A stretch of DNA of 64,000 nt from Paenibacillus tyrphae (GCF_024158745.1 NZ_JAMZAW010000008.1:234435-298434), one strand, 5' to 3'. Shown: positions 35,682 through 46,052, numbered from the stretch's first letter. Numbers and translations are program-made. The notes: generated by a model from the sequence alone, not told the origin.

Positions 35682-36635
35682 TTATTCCCGGCCGCCTCGA
35701 TTTCTCCCCGTCAGCTTCCCTTCCAAATAGACAACGGCTTGATACATGAAAGTCGCGACCACGGCAATCAAAAGAACGCTGCCGATCACAAGCGTAAAAT
35801 TGAACACCTGAAAGCCGTAAATGATCAAATAGCCGAGTCCTTCCTTGGAAACGAGAAACTCGCCGACGATGACCCCGACCCAGGAGAGCCCCACGTTTAC
35901 TTTAAGCGTAGATACGATGGTCGGATACGAGGCGGGCAGAATCACTTTTCGGAAAACCGTGCTCCGGTTCCCCCCGAAAATCCACACCACCTTGAGCAGA
36001 TTCGGGTCCACCTCGCGGAAGCTGTTATACACGACCAGAATTGTGATGATTACGGTGATCGAGAGCGTCGTTGCGATGATCGACAGCATGCCCGGGCCGA
36101 GCGCGACGATAAACAAAGGTCCGAGCGCCACCTTGGGCAGGCTGTTCAGGACGACGATATACGGATCGAGCACGCGGGAGAGAAACGGCGAATACCAGAT
36201 GAGCGCAGCGATTGCGGTGCCGAGCAATGTGCCAAGCACGAAGCCGATGATCGTCTCCCACACGGTAGTCCACGTATGCACGAGCAGCGTACCGTCCGCC
36301 GTTTTCTCAACCAGCAACCCCCAGACACGTGTCGGAGAGCTGAAGAGAAGCCCGTCAATCCACTGCAATCGGCTAGCCGTTTCCCAACCTGCGAAAAACA
36401 AGATCAGCAGCGCTAGTTGGGTCAGGCGCACAGATGTCGTCAGCTTGCGCTCGCTCCGGCGAAACTGCGCGTATACTTGCCCGGCCAAGCTTTCGGATCG
36501 TACTGCTCCTGGCGTTAAGCCGTCGGCCTTTGCAGCTCCATCCTCCGGCCGTTCGGACGGTTCGCCGGCTCCTTCCACAGCCGTATACGATAGACTCCCG
36601 CTTGCCTTCGCCTCCTCAAATTTCCGCCGGTCCAT
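35682..36635 (-). CDS. ABC transporter permease (SsuC/TauC type)
   Basis: 317 residues. A polar N-terminal region of about 70 residues precedes six membrane helices of the BPD_transp_1 fold; the ATPase-coupling EAA loop is near [19 protein letters not shown]. With the ATPase and lipoprotein it forms an importer of the nitrate/sulfonate/taurine/thiamine-precursor group. ATG at 36635 has AAAGGAGG upstream and overlaps the ATPase gene by 20 bases. Confidence 0.9.
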   Translation of the reverse strand: MDRRKFEEAKASGSLSYTAVEGAGEPSERPEDGAAKADGLTPGAVRSESLAGQVYAQFRRSERKLTTSVRLTQLALLILFFAGWETASRLQWIDGLLFSSPTRVWGLLVEKTADGTLLVHTWTTVWETIIGFVLGTLLGTAIAALIWYSPFLSRVLDPYIVVLNSLPKVALGPLFIVALGPGMLSIIATTLSITVIITILVVYNSFREVDPNLLKVVWIFGGNRSTVFRKVILPASYPTIVSTLKVNVGLSWVGVIVGEFLVSKEGLGYLIIYGFQVFNFTLVIGSVLLIAVVATFMYQAVVYLEGKLTGRNRGGRE

Positions 36636-37416
36636 GTCCCCCGCCTCCTTTCCCGCCCATCTGCTCGAACCGCCCCCACAGCTCGCGGAACAATTCGTGA
36701 AAGCCCCCAATCTCGCGGGCATGCAGCGGCTGGGCTTCCCGAATAGCCTCCGGCACAATGGCCTCGGTCAGCACACGTCCGGGATTCGGCTGGAGCACCA
36801 CAATCCGGTCGCTCATTGCAATCGCTTCGGTAATGTCGTGGGTGACAAGCACGGCGGTCTTGCCGCGAGCCTTCAAGGTTGCAGAGATCAAATCCTCCAG
36901 TTGGAGCTTGGTCTGGTAATCCAATGCCGAGAACGGTTCATCCAGCAGCAGGATGTCCGGTTCCGCCGCAAGCGTCCGCACAAGCGCGACCCGTTGGCGC
37001 ATGCCCCCGGACAACTGGTGCGGATAACGGTCGGCATATCCGCCAAGCCCCATTTCATCCAGCAAATCCAGCACATATTGGCGGGAGGCGGCGTTCAAGC
37101 GCCCGAGCAATTCGAGACCGATTGAGGCGTTCTCGAAGATCGTCCGCCAAGGAAATAAATAATCCTGCTGGAGCATATATCCGACTTTCGGAGTCGGTCT
37201 TTGAATCGGTTCGCCCAGCACCCGCACCGTTCCCGAAGTCGGCGTCAGCAAGCCGCTGATTAGCGACAGCACGGTCGTCTTCCCGCAGCCGCTCGGGCCG
37301 ATGAGACTGACGAATTCGCCCGGCGTGATCGCGAGCTGCAAATCCTGCAGCGCGACGAACGCGCCTTTGCGGTTAACATATACTTGTGAAACGCCGTCCA
37401 GCTCCACGGCATACAT
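36616..37416 (-). CDS. ABC transporter ATPase (SsuB/TauB type)
   Basis: 266 residues. Walker [11 protein letters not shown]-loop LQQDYLFPW, signature LSGGMRQRV, Walker [13 protein letters not shown] and the switch His in VTHDITEA. Energises the adjacent permease. ATG at 37416, with AAGGAGG nine bases before, gives [13 protein letters not shown]; a longer frame lacks support. It begins 153 bases after the binding-protein gene ends. Confidence 0.92.
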   Translation of the reverse strand: MYAVELDGVSQVYVNRKGAFVALQDLQLAITPGEFVSLIGPSGCGKTTVLSLISGLLTPTSGTVRVLGEPIQRPTPKVGYMLQQDYLFPWRTIFENASIGLELLGRLNAASRQYVLDLLDEMGLGGYADRYPHQLSGGMRQRVALVRTLAAEPDILLLDEPFSALDYQTKLQLEDLISATLKARGKTAVLVTHDITEAIAMSDRIVVLQPNPGRVLTEAIVPEAIREAQPLHAREIGGFHELFRELWGRFEQMGGKGGGGHGPAEI

Positions 37417-37569
37417 ACGGCGACCCCTCCTTGTGCGTTTAGCCTGTGAAACAGCGGGAGGACGTCTGACGGCCCTTCGGAGCGTCGTATCCGCAGCCAG
37501 ACCTCGAGCCTCTGCAGTGGTAATCCCGAAGCGCCGCCGCGCCCTCATTGACCATAACGACAGCGTACA

Positions 37570-38595
37570 CTACTTCACATTTTGCTTCGCTTTTTCGGCA
37601 AATTGATTGTTGACGAGCGTCTTGAAATCGGCGCGTTTCTTGAGCTCCCCGGCCGCTTCCATCACATCCTGCAGGTTGTTCCACTCCTGTTCGTCGACGA
37701 TTCCGTCGGCGGCAAACGAGCCTTGGTCCTTGTAACGCTTGATTACGCTGCGAACGATATCTTTATCCGTGTCCTGGAAGTAGGGGGCGATGGCCGCCGC
37801 AATGTCATCCACGCTGCTTTGCTCCACCCAGTTTTGCGCTTTTTGCACGGCATTGGCGAATTTCTGGACCGTATCCGCGTTTTTACCGATGAAGCTCTTT
37901 TTCGCCATAAATACCGTATAAGGCAGCTTGCCGCTCTCCACCCCGAAGGAAGCGACGACGTAGCCTTTGCCCTGCTTCTCGAACATCGATGCCTGAGGCT
38001 CGAACAACTGCACGTAGTCCCCCGTACCCGAGGCGAAAGCCGTCGGGATGTTGGCGAACTCCACGTTCTGGAGCAGGTTCAAATCGTTCTGCGGATGGAT
38101 GCCGTGCTTCTTCAACGTAAATTCGCCGGCCATCTGCGGCATCCCGCCTTTTCGTTGCCCGAGGAAGGTCGAGCCCTTCAGCTTGTTCCAATCGAACGAG
38201 CCTTCGGGCGGCTTGCGCGCCATGAGAAACGTTCCGTCGGTTTGCGTCAATTGCGAGAAGTTGACGACCGGGTCGCCCGTACCTTGCTGGTGCAGGTAGA
38301 TCGACGTCTCGGAACCGACCAGCGCGACATCAATCCCGCCCGACAGCAGCGTCGTCATCGTTTTATCGCCGCCGAACGTCGTCGTCAGCTCGATATCGAG
38401 CCCCTGCTCTTTGAAAAATCCTTTCTCCACCGCCACGTATTCCGGCGCATAGAAAATCGACCGGGTCACCTCGCCGATCCGGATCTTTACCCGCTCCTCG
38501 CTTTTCTTCGGACCGCAGCCTGCGAGCGTCGCGCACGCCGCAAGCACCAGCACAAGCATAAGCGCCGCCGCTCTCTCCAGACGCCTTGTTTTCAT
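37570..38595 (-). CDS. ABC transporter substrate-binding lipoprotein (NMT1/SsuA-like)
   Basis: 341 residues. Lipoprotein signal with lipobox TLAGC (Cys near 27), then a periplasmic-binding-type fold with YVAVEKGFFKEQGLDIEL, TLLSGGIDVALVGSET and VQKFANAVQKAQNWV, the pattern of NMT1/THI5-like and SsuA-like proteins. Ligand may be a sulfonate, nitrate or pyrimidine precursor; nothing nearby decides. AGGGAGG precedes the ATG. First gene of the importer operon. Confidence 0.9.
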   Translation of the reverse strand: MKTRRLERAAALMLVLVLAACATLAGCGPKKSEERVKIRIGEVTRSIFYAPEYVAVEKGFFKEQGLDIELTTTFGGDKTMTTLLSGGIDVALVGSETSIYLHQQGTGDPVVNFSQLTQTDGTFLMARKPPEGSFDWNKLKGSTFLGQRKGGMPQMAGEFTLKKHGIHPQNDLNLLQNVEFANIPTAFASGTGDYVQLFEPQASMFEKQGKGYVVASFGVESGKLPYTVFMAKKSFIGKNADTVQKFANAVQKAQNWVEQSSVDDIAAAIAPYFQDTDKDIVRSVIKRYKDQGSFAADGIVDEQEWNNLQDVMEAAGELKKRADFKTLVNNQFAEKAKQNVK

Positions 38596-38698
38596 GGGCC
38601 AGTCCCTCCCTGTCAGCGTCTTAACGCATGACGAACTTTAGATATGACAGCATATGAACGCGCCTAGAAAATGGTGAGAGCGGATGTCAGCCGAAGCC

Positions 38699-38737
38699 AA
38701 AAAAGGCCGCTTCCGCGGAAGATCCGCGGAAACAGCC
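38699..38737 (-). terminator. Terminator of the FAD oxidoreductase gene
   Basis: Minus-strand stem of TTCCGCGGA pairing with TCCGCGGAA, extended by GGC/GCC, followed by six T. Confidence 0.7.
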
Positions 38738-38768
38738 TCGAAGCAGCATTTTATTTGTATAAAGTTCG

Positions 38769-40340
38769 TTAAACGGCTGTTATTTTCGGCCACGCCAATT
38801 CAAACCCTTGATTGCCAAGCGCGTTCTGGAACGCTTCGAGCTTGGCCGGCGTATTTCGCACTTCCCGCGGCTGATAGCCGTTTTGCAGGCAAAAAGCGGC
38901 CAGCGCCCCCGCAGCCTCCCCGATGTTCCACTCCACGGGATGCAGCCGGAAGCAGCCGTTCGTAATATGCGTCGTGCCGAGATTTTTGCAGGCCGGCAGC
39001 AGGTTTTCCAGTCGGACCGGGATCAGACTGCCAAGCGGGATTTGAAACGGCAGCGACGAGATGTCGAGATAATTGCGGCCCGTCATGCTGGGATGCAGGT
39101 CGATCCGGTAGCAGCCAACTCCGACGGAATCCGGGAACGGCACCGCCCCCTGCTCGCCGCGCACCGCTGCGCTTACATGCTGCTCCAGCACGGTGAACTC
39201 CGCTCGGATACGTCTGGACTCCCGGATGTACGGATATTTGGCCAATCCGTCCTCCGTACCGACCACATCCGGCCGCAGCCGCAGACCGGGATAACCTGCC
39301 CCTCCGTCCGGGCGGGGAGCTTCCGTCTGCAGCCAGTACAGGAGCGACAAGCTGAGCTGCTTCGCCTGCCGCGCATGCTTCTGCGCTTCCTCCGGTTTCA
39401 CGTCGTACACGTTGCCGAGCCAATAATCGTTTTGCGACCAATTCACCAGCGTGATGTCACTTGGAAACGTGCCGGGTGCGAAATTCGCTTTGTCGACGAT
39501 GCGCCGGTAGTAAAACAACGGATATTTATCCGTTCCCCAAAACAACGTTTCTTCCACAGGCTCCAAGGTGACCGGATTGGGCGATACCCAACTCAACTGC
39601 TTGTCCGGCCAAAAATCCGCCTTATAGTTTCGCCAGAAGTTATAATCCTTCGGTTTATCGATTACATGATTCTCGCCTTCCTTGTAATCCATGGCGAAGC
39701 AGTGGGTAAACGCCTGAATGTCCCGCGGATCGGGAGCGCCTTCCAGCGCATGGGGCTCGCCCGTCTGCCGCTTGGATTCGGCGCCCGTCACATATTCCGC
39801 GCAGGTCAGCGGAAGCAGCTCGCCCGTCTCGGTCGCATCCAAAATATACGCGGCACGAATCGTATGCCGGTGACCCGTCTCCCCGATCACGGTAACCGAC
39901 CGGACGCTGTCGCCGTCCATCTCAGCCGCAACGGGCCGGTGCCGGGTCATGATGACGAGCTTGCCGCTGTGCACGTACGGGGCCAGCATGTCTTGCAGAA
40001 CGGCCAAATAGGCTCTCGGCTCCGCACAAAGCCGGCTCACGCCGCCGTTGCCGGGATTTAAATAATAGACCGCGCGTGCCTCCGCGGTCGCCGGAAACCT
40101 TGTCTTATAATAGGCGCGCACCCCGTCGCGAAGTTCGCGATAGCTGCGGGTGCAGCCGAATTGTTCGATCCAGCGGTGCTCGTCGGGCGGGACGGCCTGA
40201 CTGGTCAGCTGTCCGCCGATCCAATCCGTCTCCTCGGTCAGAATGACTTGTCTGCCCATTCGGGCTGCCGCCAATGCGGCCGCGCAGCCTCCGACACCTC
40301 CGCCGATAATGGCAATGTCCGCTTGAAGTTCCTTGTGCAT
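38769..40340 (-). CDS. FAD-dependent oxidoreductase (FAD_oxidored family)
   Basis: 523 residues. N-terminal dinucleotide-binding motif IAIIGGGVGGCAAALAAARMG with EETDWIGGQL; a second conserved segment YILDATETGELLPL, and the C-terminal motif CRLHPVEWNIGEAAGALAA seen in PF12831 proteins. No transmembrane or signal segment. Substrate unknown; homologues are often next to sugar-utilisation genes, which are not seen here. AAGGAGG lies nine bases before ATG. It is a single-gene unit. Confidence 0.85.
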   Translation of the reverse strand: MHKELQADIAIIGGGVGGCAAALAAARMGRQVILTEETDWIGGQLTSQAVPPDEHRWIEQFGCTRSYRELRDGVRAYYKTRFPATAEARAVYYLNPGNGGVSRLCAEPRAYLAVLQDMLAPYVHSGKLVIMTRHRPVAAEMDGDSVRSVTVIGETGHRHTIRAAYILDATETGELLPLTCAEYVTGAESKRQTGEPHALEGAPDPRDIQAFTHCFAMDYKEGENHVIDKPKDYNFWRNYKADFWPDKQLSWVSPNPVTLEPVEETLFWGTDKYPLFYYRRIVDKANFAPGTFPSDITLVNWSQNDYWLGNVYDVKPEEAQKHARQAKQLSLSLLYWLQTEAPRPDGGAGYPGLRLRPDVVGTEDGLAKYPYIRESRRIRAEFTVLEQHVSAAVRGEQGAVPFPDSVGVGCYRIDLHPSMTGRNYLDISSLPFQIPLGSLIPVRLENLLPACKNLGTTHITNGCFRLHPVEWNIGEAAGALAAFCLQNGYQPREVRNTPAKLEAFQNALGNQGFELAWPKITAV

Positions 40341-40442
40341 ACACTGTCGCCTCCTTGTCGTCTGTTCCCTTCGGATGAACCAAAAATCGTCTTACATAAG
40401 AATAGACTGGAAAAACACCCAAAAGGTTACATTCGAGGCAAC

Positions 40443-40467
40443 AAAAAAGCGGGGACCGTGTCCCCGC
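40443..40467 (-). terminator. M32 carboxypeptidase terminator
   Basis: GCGGGGA-CACGG-TCCCCGC followed by six T on the minus strand, directly after the stop. Confidence 0.9.
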
Positions 40468-40474
40468 AATCGGA

Positions 40475-41995
40475 TTAAAGCTTATAAATGTCGGAATATT
40501 TCACGCGCAAATAATCGACCAAGTATGACGGATTCAGCTCCTCGCCCGTCACCCGGGTAATGATTTCCGTCGGCGTCTGGCTTTTGCCGTATTGATAAAT
40601 TTTGTCCGCCAACCAAGCCTTGATCGGAATCAGATTGCCCTCGCGAACCAGCTCGTCCACGTTGCCGAGCTCCTGCTCCAGCGTGCGTTTAATTTGTGCG
40701 GCATACATGTTGCCCAGCGCGTACGACGGGAAGTAGCCGAACATGCCGCCCGACCAGTGCACGTCCTGCAGCACTCCTTCACCGTTATCGGAAGGCACGA
40801 TGCCGAGGTACTCCCGGTATTTCTCGTTCCACACCTCAGGCAGGTCGGCGACTTTCACGGCACCGCTGAACAGCGCCTTCTCGATTTCATAGCGCACCAT
40901 AATGTGCAGGTTGTACGTCAGCTCGTCGGCCTCGATGCGGATGAGGGATGGCTTTACTTCGTTCGTAGCGCGGTAAAAATCTTCGACGCTCACCTTGTCG
41001 AATTGGCCGGCGTAATTTTTTTGCAGCTCGGGGAAATAACGGTTCCAGAACGGGCGGCTGCGTCCGATCATATTTTCCCAGAAGCGCGACTGCGATTCGT
41101 GGATGCCCATCGACGTACCCGTGCACAGCGGTGTGCCGAGCAAGTCCATCGAAATATTCTGCTCGTAGAGCGCATGTCCGCCTTCATGGATCGTCCCGAA
41201 CAGCGCGCTGTTCACATCGTTCAGCAGGTAGCGCGTCGTAATCCGCACGTCACCCGGGTTCAGGCCGGTCGCAAACGGATGGACGGTTTCGTCCAAGCGT
41301 CCCGCTTCGAAATCGTAGCCCATCTGCTCCAATATGTATAAGCTGAACTTCTTTTGCTTGTCCTTGTCGAACGTCTGCTTCAAGAAGCCGGTTTCCGGCT
41401 TGTGAGCCGACTCCTGAATCGCCGACAGCAGCGGAACGACCTGCTCGCGCAGCGCACCGAACACTTGATCGAGCTTCTCTACGGTCATGCCTGGCTCATA
41501 CGCATCAAGCAGCGTGTTGTACTTATGTCCTTCGTAGCCCCACAGGTCGATAAACTGCTGGTTCATATCGACGATTTTCTCCAGATACGGCTGGAAGCCC
41601 GGAAAATCGGCCTGATGCTTCGCATCTTCCCAAGCCGATTCCGCCTGCGAGGTGAGCACCACATATTCCTGATACAGCTTCGGCGGAATTTTTTTGCTGC
41701 GGTCGTACTCCTTTTTGCATTCGCTTACAATTCTACGGTCGATATCCGACAGCTCCGACTGTACCCCGGACGAAGTGAAGTGGTCCAAAAACGAGCCCAT
41801 CTCGTCCGACACCGACATTTTGAACAGCTCGCCGGATAGCTCGCCGACAACTTCGGACCTAGCCGCAATCCCTTTCTTCGGCGCGCCTGTGCGCATGTCC
41901 CAATAAATGAGTCCGATGGCTTCCTCATAGCTTTTCATCTTTTTCAGATATTGCTTGAACTCCGTCAATTTGGCTTCCAAATTTCCTGTCGACAA
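40475..41995 (-). CDS. Metallocarboxypeptidase, M32 (Taq) family
   Basis: 506 residues, all-helical zinc carboxypeptidase. Metal and catalytic motif is HEGGHALYEQ (HExxH variant with Gly) near residue 260, followed by HESQSRFWENMIG and the later Glu; DVRITTRY upstream is also family-typical. It removes C-terminal residues from peptides in the cytosol. The start is TTG at 41995: GGGGAA lies six bases before and the product begins MSTGNLEAKL; the longer frame upstream overlaps the divergent HesB-like gene. Confidence 0.93.
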   Translation of the reverse strand: MSTGNLEAKLTEFKQYLKKMKSYEEAIGLIYWDMRTGAPKKGIAARSEVVGELSGELFKMSVSDEMGSFLDHFTSSGVQSELSDIDRRIVSECKKEYDRSKKIPPKLYQEYVVLTSQAESAWEDAKHQADFPGFQPYLEKIVDMNQQFIDLWGYEGHKYNTLLDAYEPGMTVEKLDQVFGALREQVVPLLSAIQESAHKPETGFLKQTFDKDKQKKFSLYILEQMGYDFEAGRLDETVHPFATGLNPGDVRITTRYLLNDVNSALFGTIHEGGHALYEQNISMDLLGTPLCTGTSMGIHESQSRFWENMIGRSRPFWNRYFPELQKNYAGQFDKVSVEDFYRATNEVKPSLIRIEADELTYNLHIMVRYEIEKALFSGAVKVADLPEVWNEKYREYLGIVPSDNGEGVLQDVHWSGGMFGYFPSYALGNMYAAQIKRTLEQELGNVDELVREGNLIPIKAWLADKIYQYGKSQTPTEIITRVTGEELNPSYLVDYLRVKYSDIYKL

Positions 41996-42098
41996 CGGGC
42001 ATTCCCCTTTCCAAAGATATACATTGATCATACTTCGTTCGCGGAGCAGAAGCAAATATCGCCGAAATGAGGTATGATATACAAGAAAGGAGTGTGAC

Positions 42099-42449
42099 GT
42101 GACGATGCGAATCATCTTTACGGATAGTGCGGTAACGGAAATCCGGCGGATTCTGGACCGGCAAGCGGGCGGACGGCTGAAGCTTGTCTACGATGCAGAG
42201 GGCTGCGGATGCGCAGTCAGCGGCGTACCGACGCTGTGGATCACGGACGAGCCGGACCGGAACGATTTTATCGTAGCGGGGGACCCGTTCGAAGTGCTGA
42301 TGGACCGGAAGCACGAGGTGTTTTTCGAGGAAAATATGACGATCGACTTTCAAGCAAGCAACTACTGCTTCATCTTAAAAAGCAGCGGACAAATCTACAA
42401 TGCGAACATGCGGCTGATCGATAAGCGGAACGCCGTCGCGAACCGGTGA
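42099..42449 (+). CDS. HesB/YqkB-like Fe-S biosynthesis family protein
   Basis: 116 residues with the HesB-type beta fold: MRIIFTDSAVTEIRRIL, GGRLKLVYDAEGCGCAVSG with two cysteines, and a third Cys in NYCFILKSSG. The last CGC pattern of true A-type scaffolds is missing, so, like YqkB, it may not carry a cluster. Either GTG at 42099 (AAGGAG six bases away) or ATG at 42105 could start. It is divergent from the M32 gene and ends in a terminator overlapping its stop codon. Confidence 0.8.
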   Translation: MTMRIIFTDSAVTEIRRILDRQAGGRLKLVYDAEGCGCAVSGVPTLWITDEPDRNDFIVAGDPFEVLMDRKHEVFFEENMTIDFQASNYCFILKSSGQIYNANMRLIDKRNAVANR

Positions 42450-42475
42450 GAAGGCGGACAGCCTTCTCACCTTTT
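42446..42475 (+). terminator. Terminator of the HesB-like gene
   Basis: GTGAGAAGGC and GCCTTCTCAC form a ten-pair stem with a five-base loop followed by CTTTTT; the gene's TGA is within the 5' arm. Confidence 0.88.
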
Positions 42476-42491
42476 TCGTTCCGGGAACGGC

Positions 42492-43055
42492 TTAGTAGCC
42501 GTTGACGATGACATCCAGCTTGCCGGTCGACGGGTCGATGACCAGCCCGTGAACCGGGATGTCCGGTACGAGCGGATGGTTCTTGATAATATTCACGCTG
42601 CTTTTGACGCTTTCCTTCACATCTTCGAAGCCCCGCAGCCATCGTTCGAGGTTCAGGCCCGAATATTCCAGCGTTTTGAGCGTCTCCTCTTTAATCCCCC
42701 GCGCCACAAACTTCTCCTTTACGCGCTCCGGGTTCAAGTGGCTCATCCCGCAATCGTGATGGCCGATGACGAGCACTTCATCCGCGCCCAGCTCATAGAT
42801 CGCCACGATAATACTGCGCATGATGCCGCCGAACGGAGTCGAGACGACGCCGCCGGCCGCTTTGATCATCTTCACGTCGCCGTTCTTGATATTCATGCTG
42901 GCCGGGAGCAGCTCAATAAGACGCGTATCCATGCAAGTAAGAATGACGAATTTCCGATCCGGAAATTTTGACGTTAAGTAGGGCTCGTACTTTTGCTCCT
43001 CGACAAACGAGCGGTTGTACTCCATGATCTGGGATAGTAAATTCGGCATTCGCAC
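42492..43055 (-). CDS. Beta-class carbonic anhydrase
   Basis: 187 residues. Zinc and catalytic residues are visible as CMDTR near residue 41 (Cys, Asp, Arg) and GHHDCGM near residue 98 (His, Cys). It interconverts carbon dioxide and bicarbonate in the cytosol. The type resembles Bacillus YtiB. Start is GTG at 43055 or ATG two codons later; AGGAAGG lies before both. Single gene, convergent with the HesB-like gene. Confidence 0.92.
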   Translation of the reverse strand: MRMPNLLSQIMEYNRSFVEEQKYEPYLTSKFPDRKFVILTCMDTRLIELLPASMNIKNGDVKMIKAAGGVVSTPFGGIMRSIIVAIYELGADEVLVIGHHDCGMSHLNPERVKEKFVARGIKEETLKTLEYSGLNLERWLRGFEDVKESVKSSVNIIKNHPLVPDIPVHGLVIDPSTGKLDVIVNGY

Positions 43056-43181
43056 TTCATCCTTCCTGTTGTACCTTCTTATTTTCCGTGTAGCCGGTTT
43101 CGAGTTGATTTAGGCTGACGTTTTTTAAATCTTAGCTTGTTTTTCGCAATTTCACAAGGCGCATCGTTTCCAGCAGCCCCC

Positions 43182-44633
43182 TTAGCTGCCGAAGCGCTCC
43201 GGGGGGAGGAGCGGAAACGCGATCCGGAATTCCGTGCCCTTCCCGAGCTCGCTTGCTGCCGCAATCGACCCTTTCATCCCCGTCACGAGATGCTTAACGA
43301 TGGTAAGACCGAGCCCGGTGCCGTCCGAATCGCCGGAGCGCGACGGTTCCGCCTTGTAGAACCGGTCCCAGATCCGAAGCAGCTCGCTTTCGCTCATGCC
43401 GATTCCCGTATCGCACACGGCGATGACGGCCTCCCCTCCCTCGGCTGCAAGCTCGACGGTAATCGTTCCCCCAGACGGCGTGAACCGGATTGCGTTATAT
43501 AACAGGTTGAGCAAAATTTGCGCAAACCGGTCGGGATCAAGCTCGCACCGCAGCAGCGGCGTTCCCGGCTTCGGGCCGATCATGCGCATCTGCAGCCCTT
43601 TGTCGGAAGCGGCGCTCTGCACCAGCTCCAGCGCCTCGCTCACCTTGGCCGACAGCGCAACGGGTCGTGTCCGGAATACGTCCGTTCCGTTCTGAATGCG
43701 GGCCAGGTCGAGCAGATCGTCTACGAGCCGCTGCAGCCGCTGCACCTCATGATCGCATATTTTCAAATAATGCGAGAACTTCTCGGGCGGAATCACCCGG
43801 TCGTTCATTGCGACGATCAGCCCGCGCAGAGACGTCAGCGGCGACCGTAGCTCATGCGATACGTTGGCCAGGAACTCCTGGCGGTTGTCGTCCCACTGCT
43901 CCAACTGATCGACCATGAAGTTAAAACTGCGTGCCAATTCGCCAATCTCGTCGTTGGACGAGACTGGTACTCTCGTTGAAAAGTCGCCGTTCGCCACTTC
44001 AAGCGCCGCATCGTTCATCTGCTGAAGGGGACCGGCCAGCTTGCGAGACAGGATGAAAAGAATAACCCCTACGGCAACCAAAGAGAACAGCAGCGGAACG
44101 AAAATATTCCAGCGGATGGCCTTTAGCGCTTCGCTGCTTTCCAGCGCGGGGACGAGCATCATGATGACGATCGGCTGACCGTTCAGCTCCGCGGGCGTGT
44201 AATAGGCCAGCAGTCCTTCCCCGCCGTATGGATCGACTTTGTACTGCCCTGCCGAATACCCGTTTCCGCCTTTAAGTCCTTCTGCGAGCAGCGGCTCGAG
44301 CGGCTTCGGAATGACCGTTCCCTCCCGGTCCGACGAGCCGTTCAAAACGATTCCTTTCGCATCGACCAACCATACCGAGCCGTTGATGCTGCGGCCGATG
44401 ATCCGGCTGCCTAGCCGCAGTTCTCTTGTAGAAAGCGCCCCCTCCTGATAAGTAGGCAGCAGCTTGACGACTTCGGCGGAACGCGAGCGCAGCAGTTCTT
44501 TTTTGTCCTTATAGAAAAAATCCGTAAAGTAAGAATTCCAAAATACGGCCAAGCCTACGAACACGAGCACACAGGTGGCGAGAAAGGAAAGAAAAATTTG
44601 AATATACAGGCTGCGCAGCCACCGCTTGATCAT
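43182..44633 (-). CDS. Sensor histidine kinase (PhoR/ResE-like)
   Basis: 483 residues. Two membrane helices (about residues 8-30 and 155-175) flank an extracellular sensor domain of about 120 residues; then HAMP (LAGPLQQMNDAALEVANGDF), HisKA with FLANVSHELRSPLTSLR (phospho-His) and the HATPase domain with NLLYNAIRFTPSGG, DTGIGM and GTGLGL. ATG at 44633 overlaps the TGA of the response-regulator gene (ATGA), so they are translated together. The signal sensed is unknown. Confidence 0.93.
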   Translation of the reverse strand: MIKRWLRSLYIQIFLSFLATCVLVFVGLAVFWNSYFTDFFYKDKKELLRSRSAEVVKLLPTYQEGALSTRELRLGSRIIGRSINGSVWLVDAKGIVLNGSSDREGTVIPKPLEPLLAEGLKGGNGYSAGQYKVDPYGGEGLLAYYTPAELNGQPIVIMMLVPALESSEALKAIRWNIFVPLLFSLVAVGVILFILSRKLAGPLQQMNDAALEVANGDFSTRVPVSSNDEIGELARSFNFMVDQLEQWDDNRQEFLANVSHELRSPLTSLRGLIVAMNDRVIPPEKFSHYLKICDHEVQRLQRLVDDLLDLARIQNGTDVFRTRPVALSAKVSEALELVQSAASDKGLQMRMIGPKPGTPLLRCELDPDRFAQILLNLLYNAIRFTPSGGTITVELAAEGGEAVIAVCDTGIGMSESELLRIWDRFYKAEPSRSGDSDGTGLGLTIVKHLVTGMKGSIAAASELGKGTEFRIAFPLLPPERFGS

Positions 44634-45373
44634 GTGCCGCGCACCTCGAACGAGTACCCGATGCCCCACAGCGTTTGAATCGTCCAGGCCTCATGGGAGC
44701 CAAGCTTCTTGCGCAAATTTTTCACGTGGGCGTCCACGGTTCGGGTGCCGCCGCTGAAATCGAAGTTCCACACGTACCCGAGCAGATCCTCGCGGGTATA
44801 CACCCTGCCGGGGCTGGCGGCCAAAAAATGCAGCAGCTCGATCTCCTTGGGCGTCAGGTCGACTCTACTCCCGTCTAAATTTACCTTGTACTTATCCAGG
44901 TCGATGCTTAAATTGCCGACTTCCAGCGGCTTAGAAGCATGCTCCGCCGATACCGCCGGAGCGGTTCCCTGCTGCCCGGCCCGCCGCAGGACGGCCTTGA
45001 TCCGCGCCACCATTTCGTTCGGGTCGAACGGCTTGACGATATAATCGTCTACCCCGAGGTTAAAGCCGCGCAGCTTATCGATCGACTCGCCCTTGGCGGT
45101 CAGGAAAATAATCGGCGTCGCGCCTTCCGCTCCCGGCAGCTTGCGAATCTGACTGCACAGCTCAAAGCCCGATACGTCGGGCAGCATGACGTCCAGCAAT
45201 ACAAGGTCGGGCGCTTCGGCCTTCACCCGCTCCAGCACCTCTCCGCCCCGGAAGTGCAGAATAGGGACATAGCCCGCATGCTCTAGATAAAGCCGAATGA
45301 CTTCGACGATATGCGGCTCGTCGTCCACAACCATAATTTTCTGCGGCTCGCCGCTTACGGACATTCGGCTCAT
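44630..45373 (-). CDS. OmpR-family response regulator
   Basis: 247 residues. Receiver domain with VVDDEPH acidic pocket, phospho-Asp in LLDVMLPDVSG and the Lys in IVKPFDPNE; C-terminal winged helix (TPKEIELLHFLAASPGRVYT, RTVDAHVKNLRKKLG). ATG at 45373 overlaps the TGA of the DUF309 gene and the stop overlaps the kinase gene start; the three are one operon. Targets are unknown. Confidence 0.94.
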   Translation of the reverse strand: MSRMSVSGEPQKIMVVDDEPHIVEVIRLYLEHAGYVPILHFRGGEVLERVKAEAPDLVLLDVMLPDVSGFELCSQIRKLPGAEGATPIIFLTAKGESIDKLRGFNLGVDDYIVKPFDPNEMVARIKAVLRRAGQQGTAPAVSAEHASKPLEVGNLSIDLDKYKVNLDGSRVDLTPKEIELLHFLAASPGRVYTREDLLGYVWNFDFSGGTRTVDAHVKNLRKKLGSHEAWTIQTLWGIGYSFEVRGT

Positions 45374-45912
45374 ACGCCGTCCCCCGTTGACCTGCGCTCC
45401 ATCCTGCGCTGCTTCTGCAGCTCGCGCTCCGCTACGACGCCAGTGCGGTCGCGCAGTGTATGCTTATGGATGAGATACGTATCGTTCAAGTCGCTCGGCT
45501 GTCCCCACTCGGCTTCCACATGAGCTGACGCGTCACGGCATAAGACGGCGAGCGCCTCGTCCTGCAGCGGGATGTCCAGATCGGTATAAACGAAATCGGT
45601 CTGATCCAGCTCACGCAGACGCGCCTGCAGACGCAGCCGGAATTCGGCCGCATCGATGCCGAGCTGCTTTAACTGCTCGTCTTTGAAACGCTGGAGCGAG
45701 CTCGCAAGCATTTTGACCGCCCCAGCCCGGTTGCCCCGCCGCTGATGGTAAAGCGATACGGCCACTTGAATCAGCCCGACGCAAGCCTCGCTGCAAGGAT
45801 CTTCCGGATGCTCTTTCCAATATTCTTCCATCACCTCGTGGCATTCGAAATAATCGCGCTCCGCATGGAAGTGCACCAAATATTGAATATACGCTTCAGT
45901 ATAATTAGGCAT
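45370..45912 (-). CDS. DUF309 family protein
   Basis: 180 residues, helical. The signature HFHAERDYFECHEVMEEYWKEHP followed by GLIQVAVSLYHQRRGNRAGA is the DUF309 core, with conserved His, Glu and Trp that could form an active or metal site. The function is unknown. It leads the two-component operon with ATGA overlap, so a link to that signalling system is possible. Confidence 0.85.
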   Translation of the reverse strand: MPNYTEAYIQYLVHFHAERDYFECHEVMEEYWKEHPEDPCSEACVGLIQVAVSLYHQRRGNRAGAVKMLASSLQRFKDEQLKQLGIDAAEFRLRLQARLRELDQTDFVYTDLDIPLQDEALAVLCRDASAHVEAEWGQPSDLNDTYLIHKHTLRDRTGVVAERELQKQRRMERRSTGDGV

Positions 45913-46052
45913 CGCAATGTCCCTCTGTTCATTGAAATCATCTTTTCATCTTCTATTGTAACAAGTTCGTTTAAATTCTGAAACCATCGCCCACATTATA
46001 CGTAGTAAGCTATGGCAGGCAGACTATTCTATTCGATGGAGGATGCAAAAAG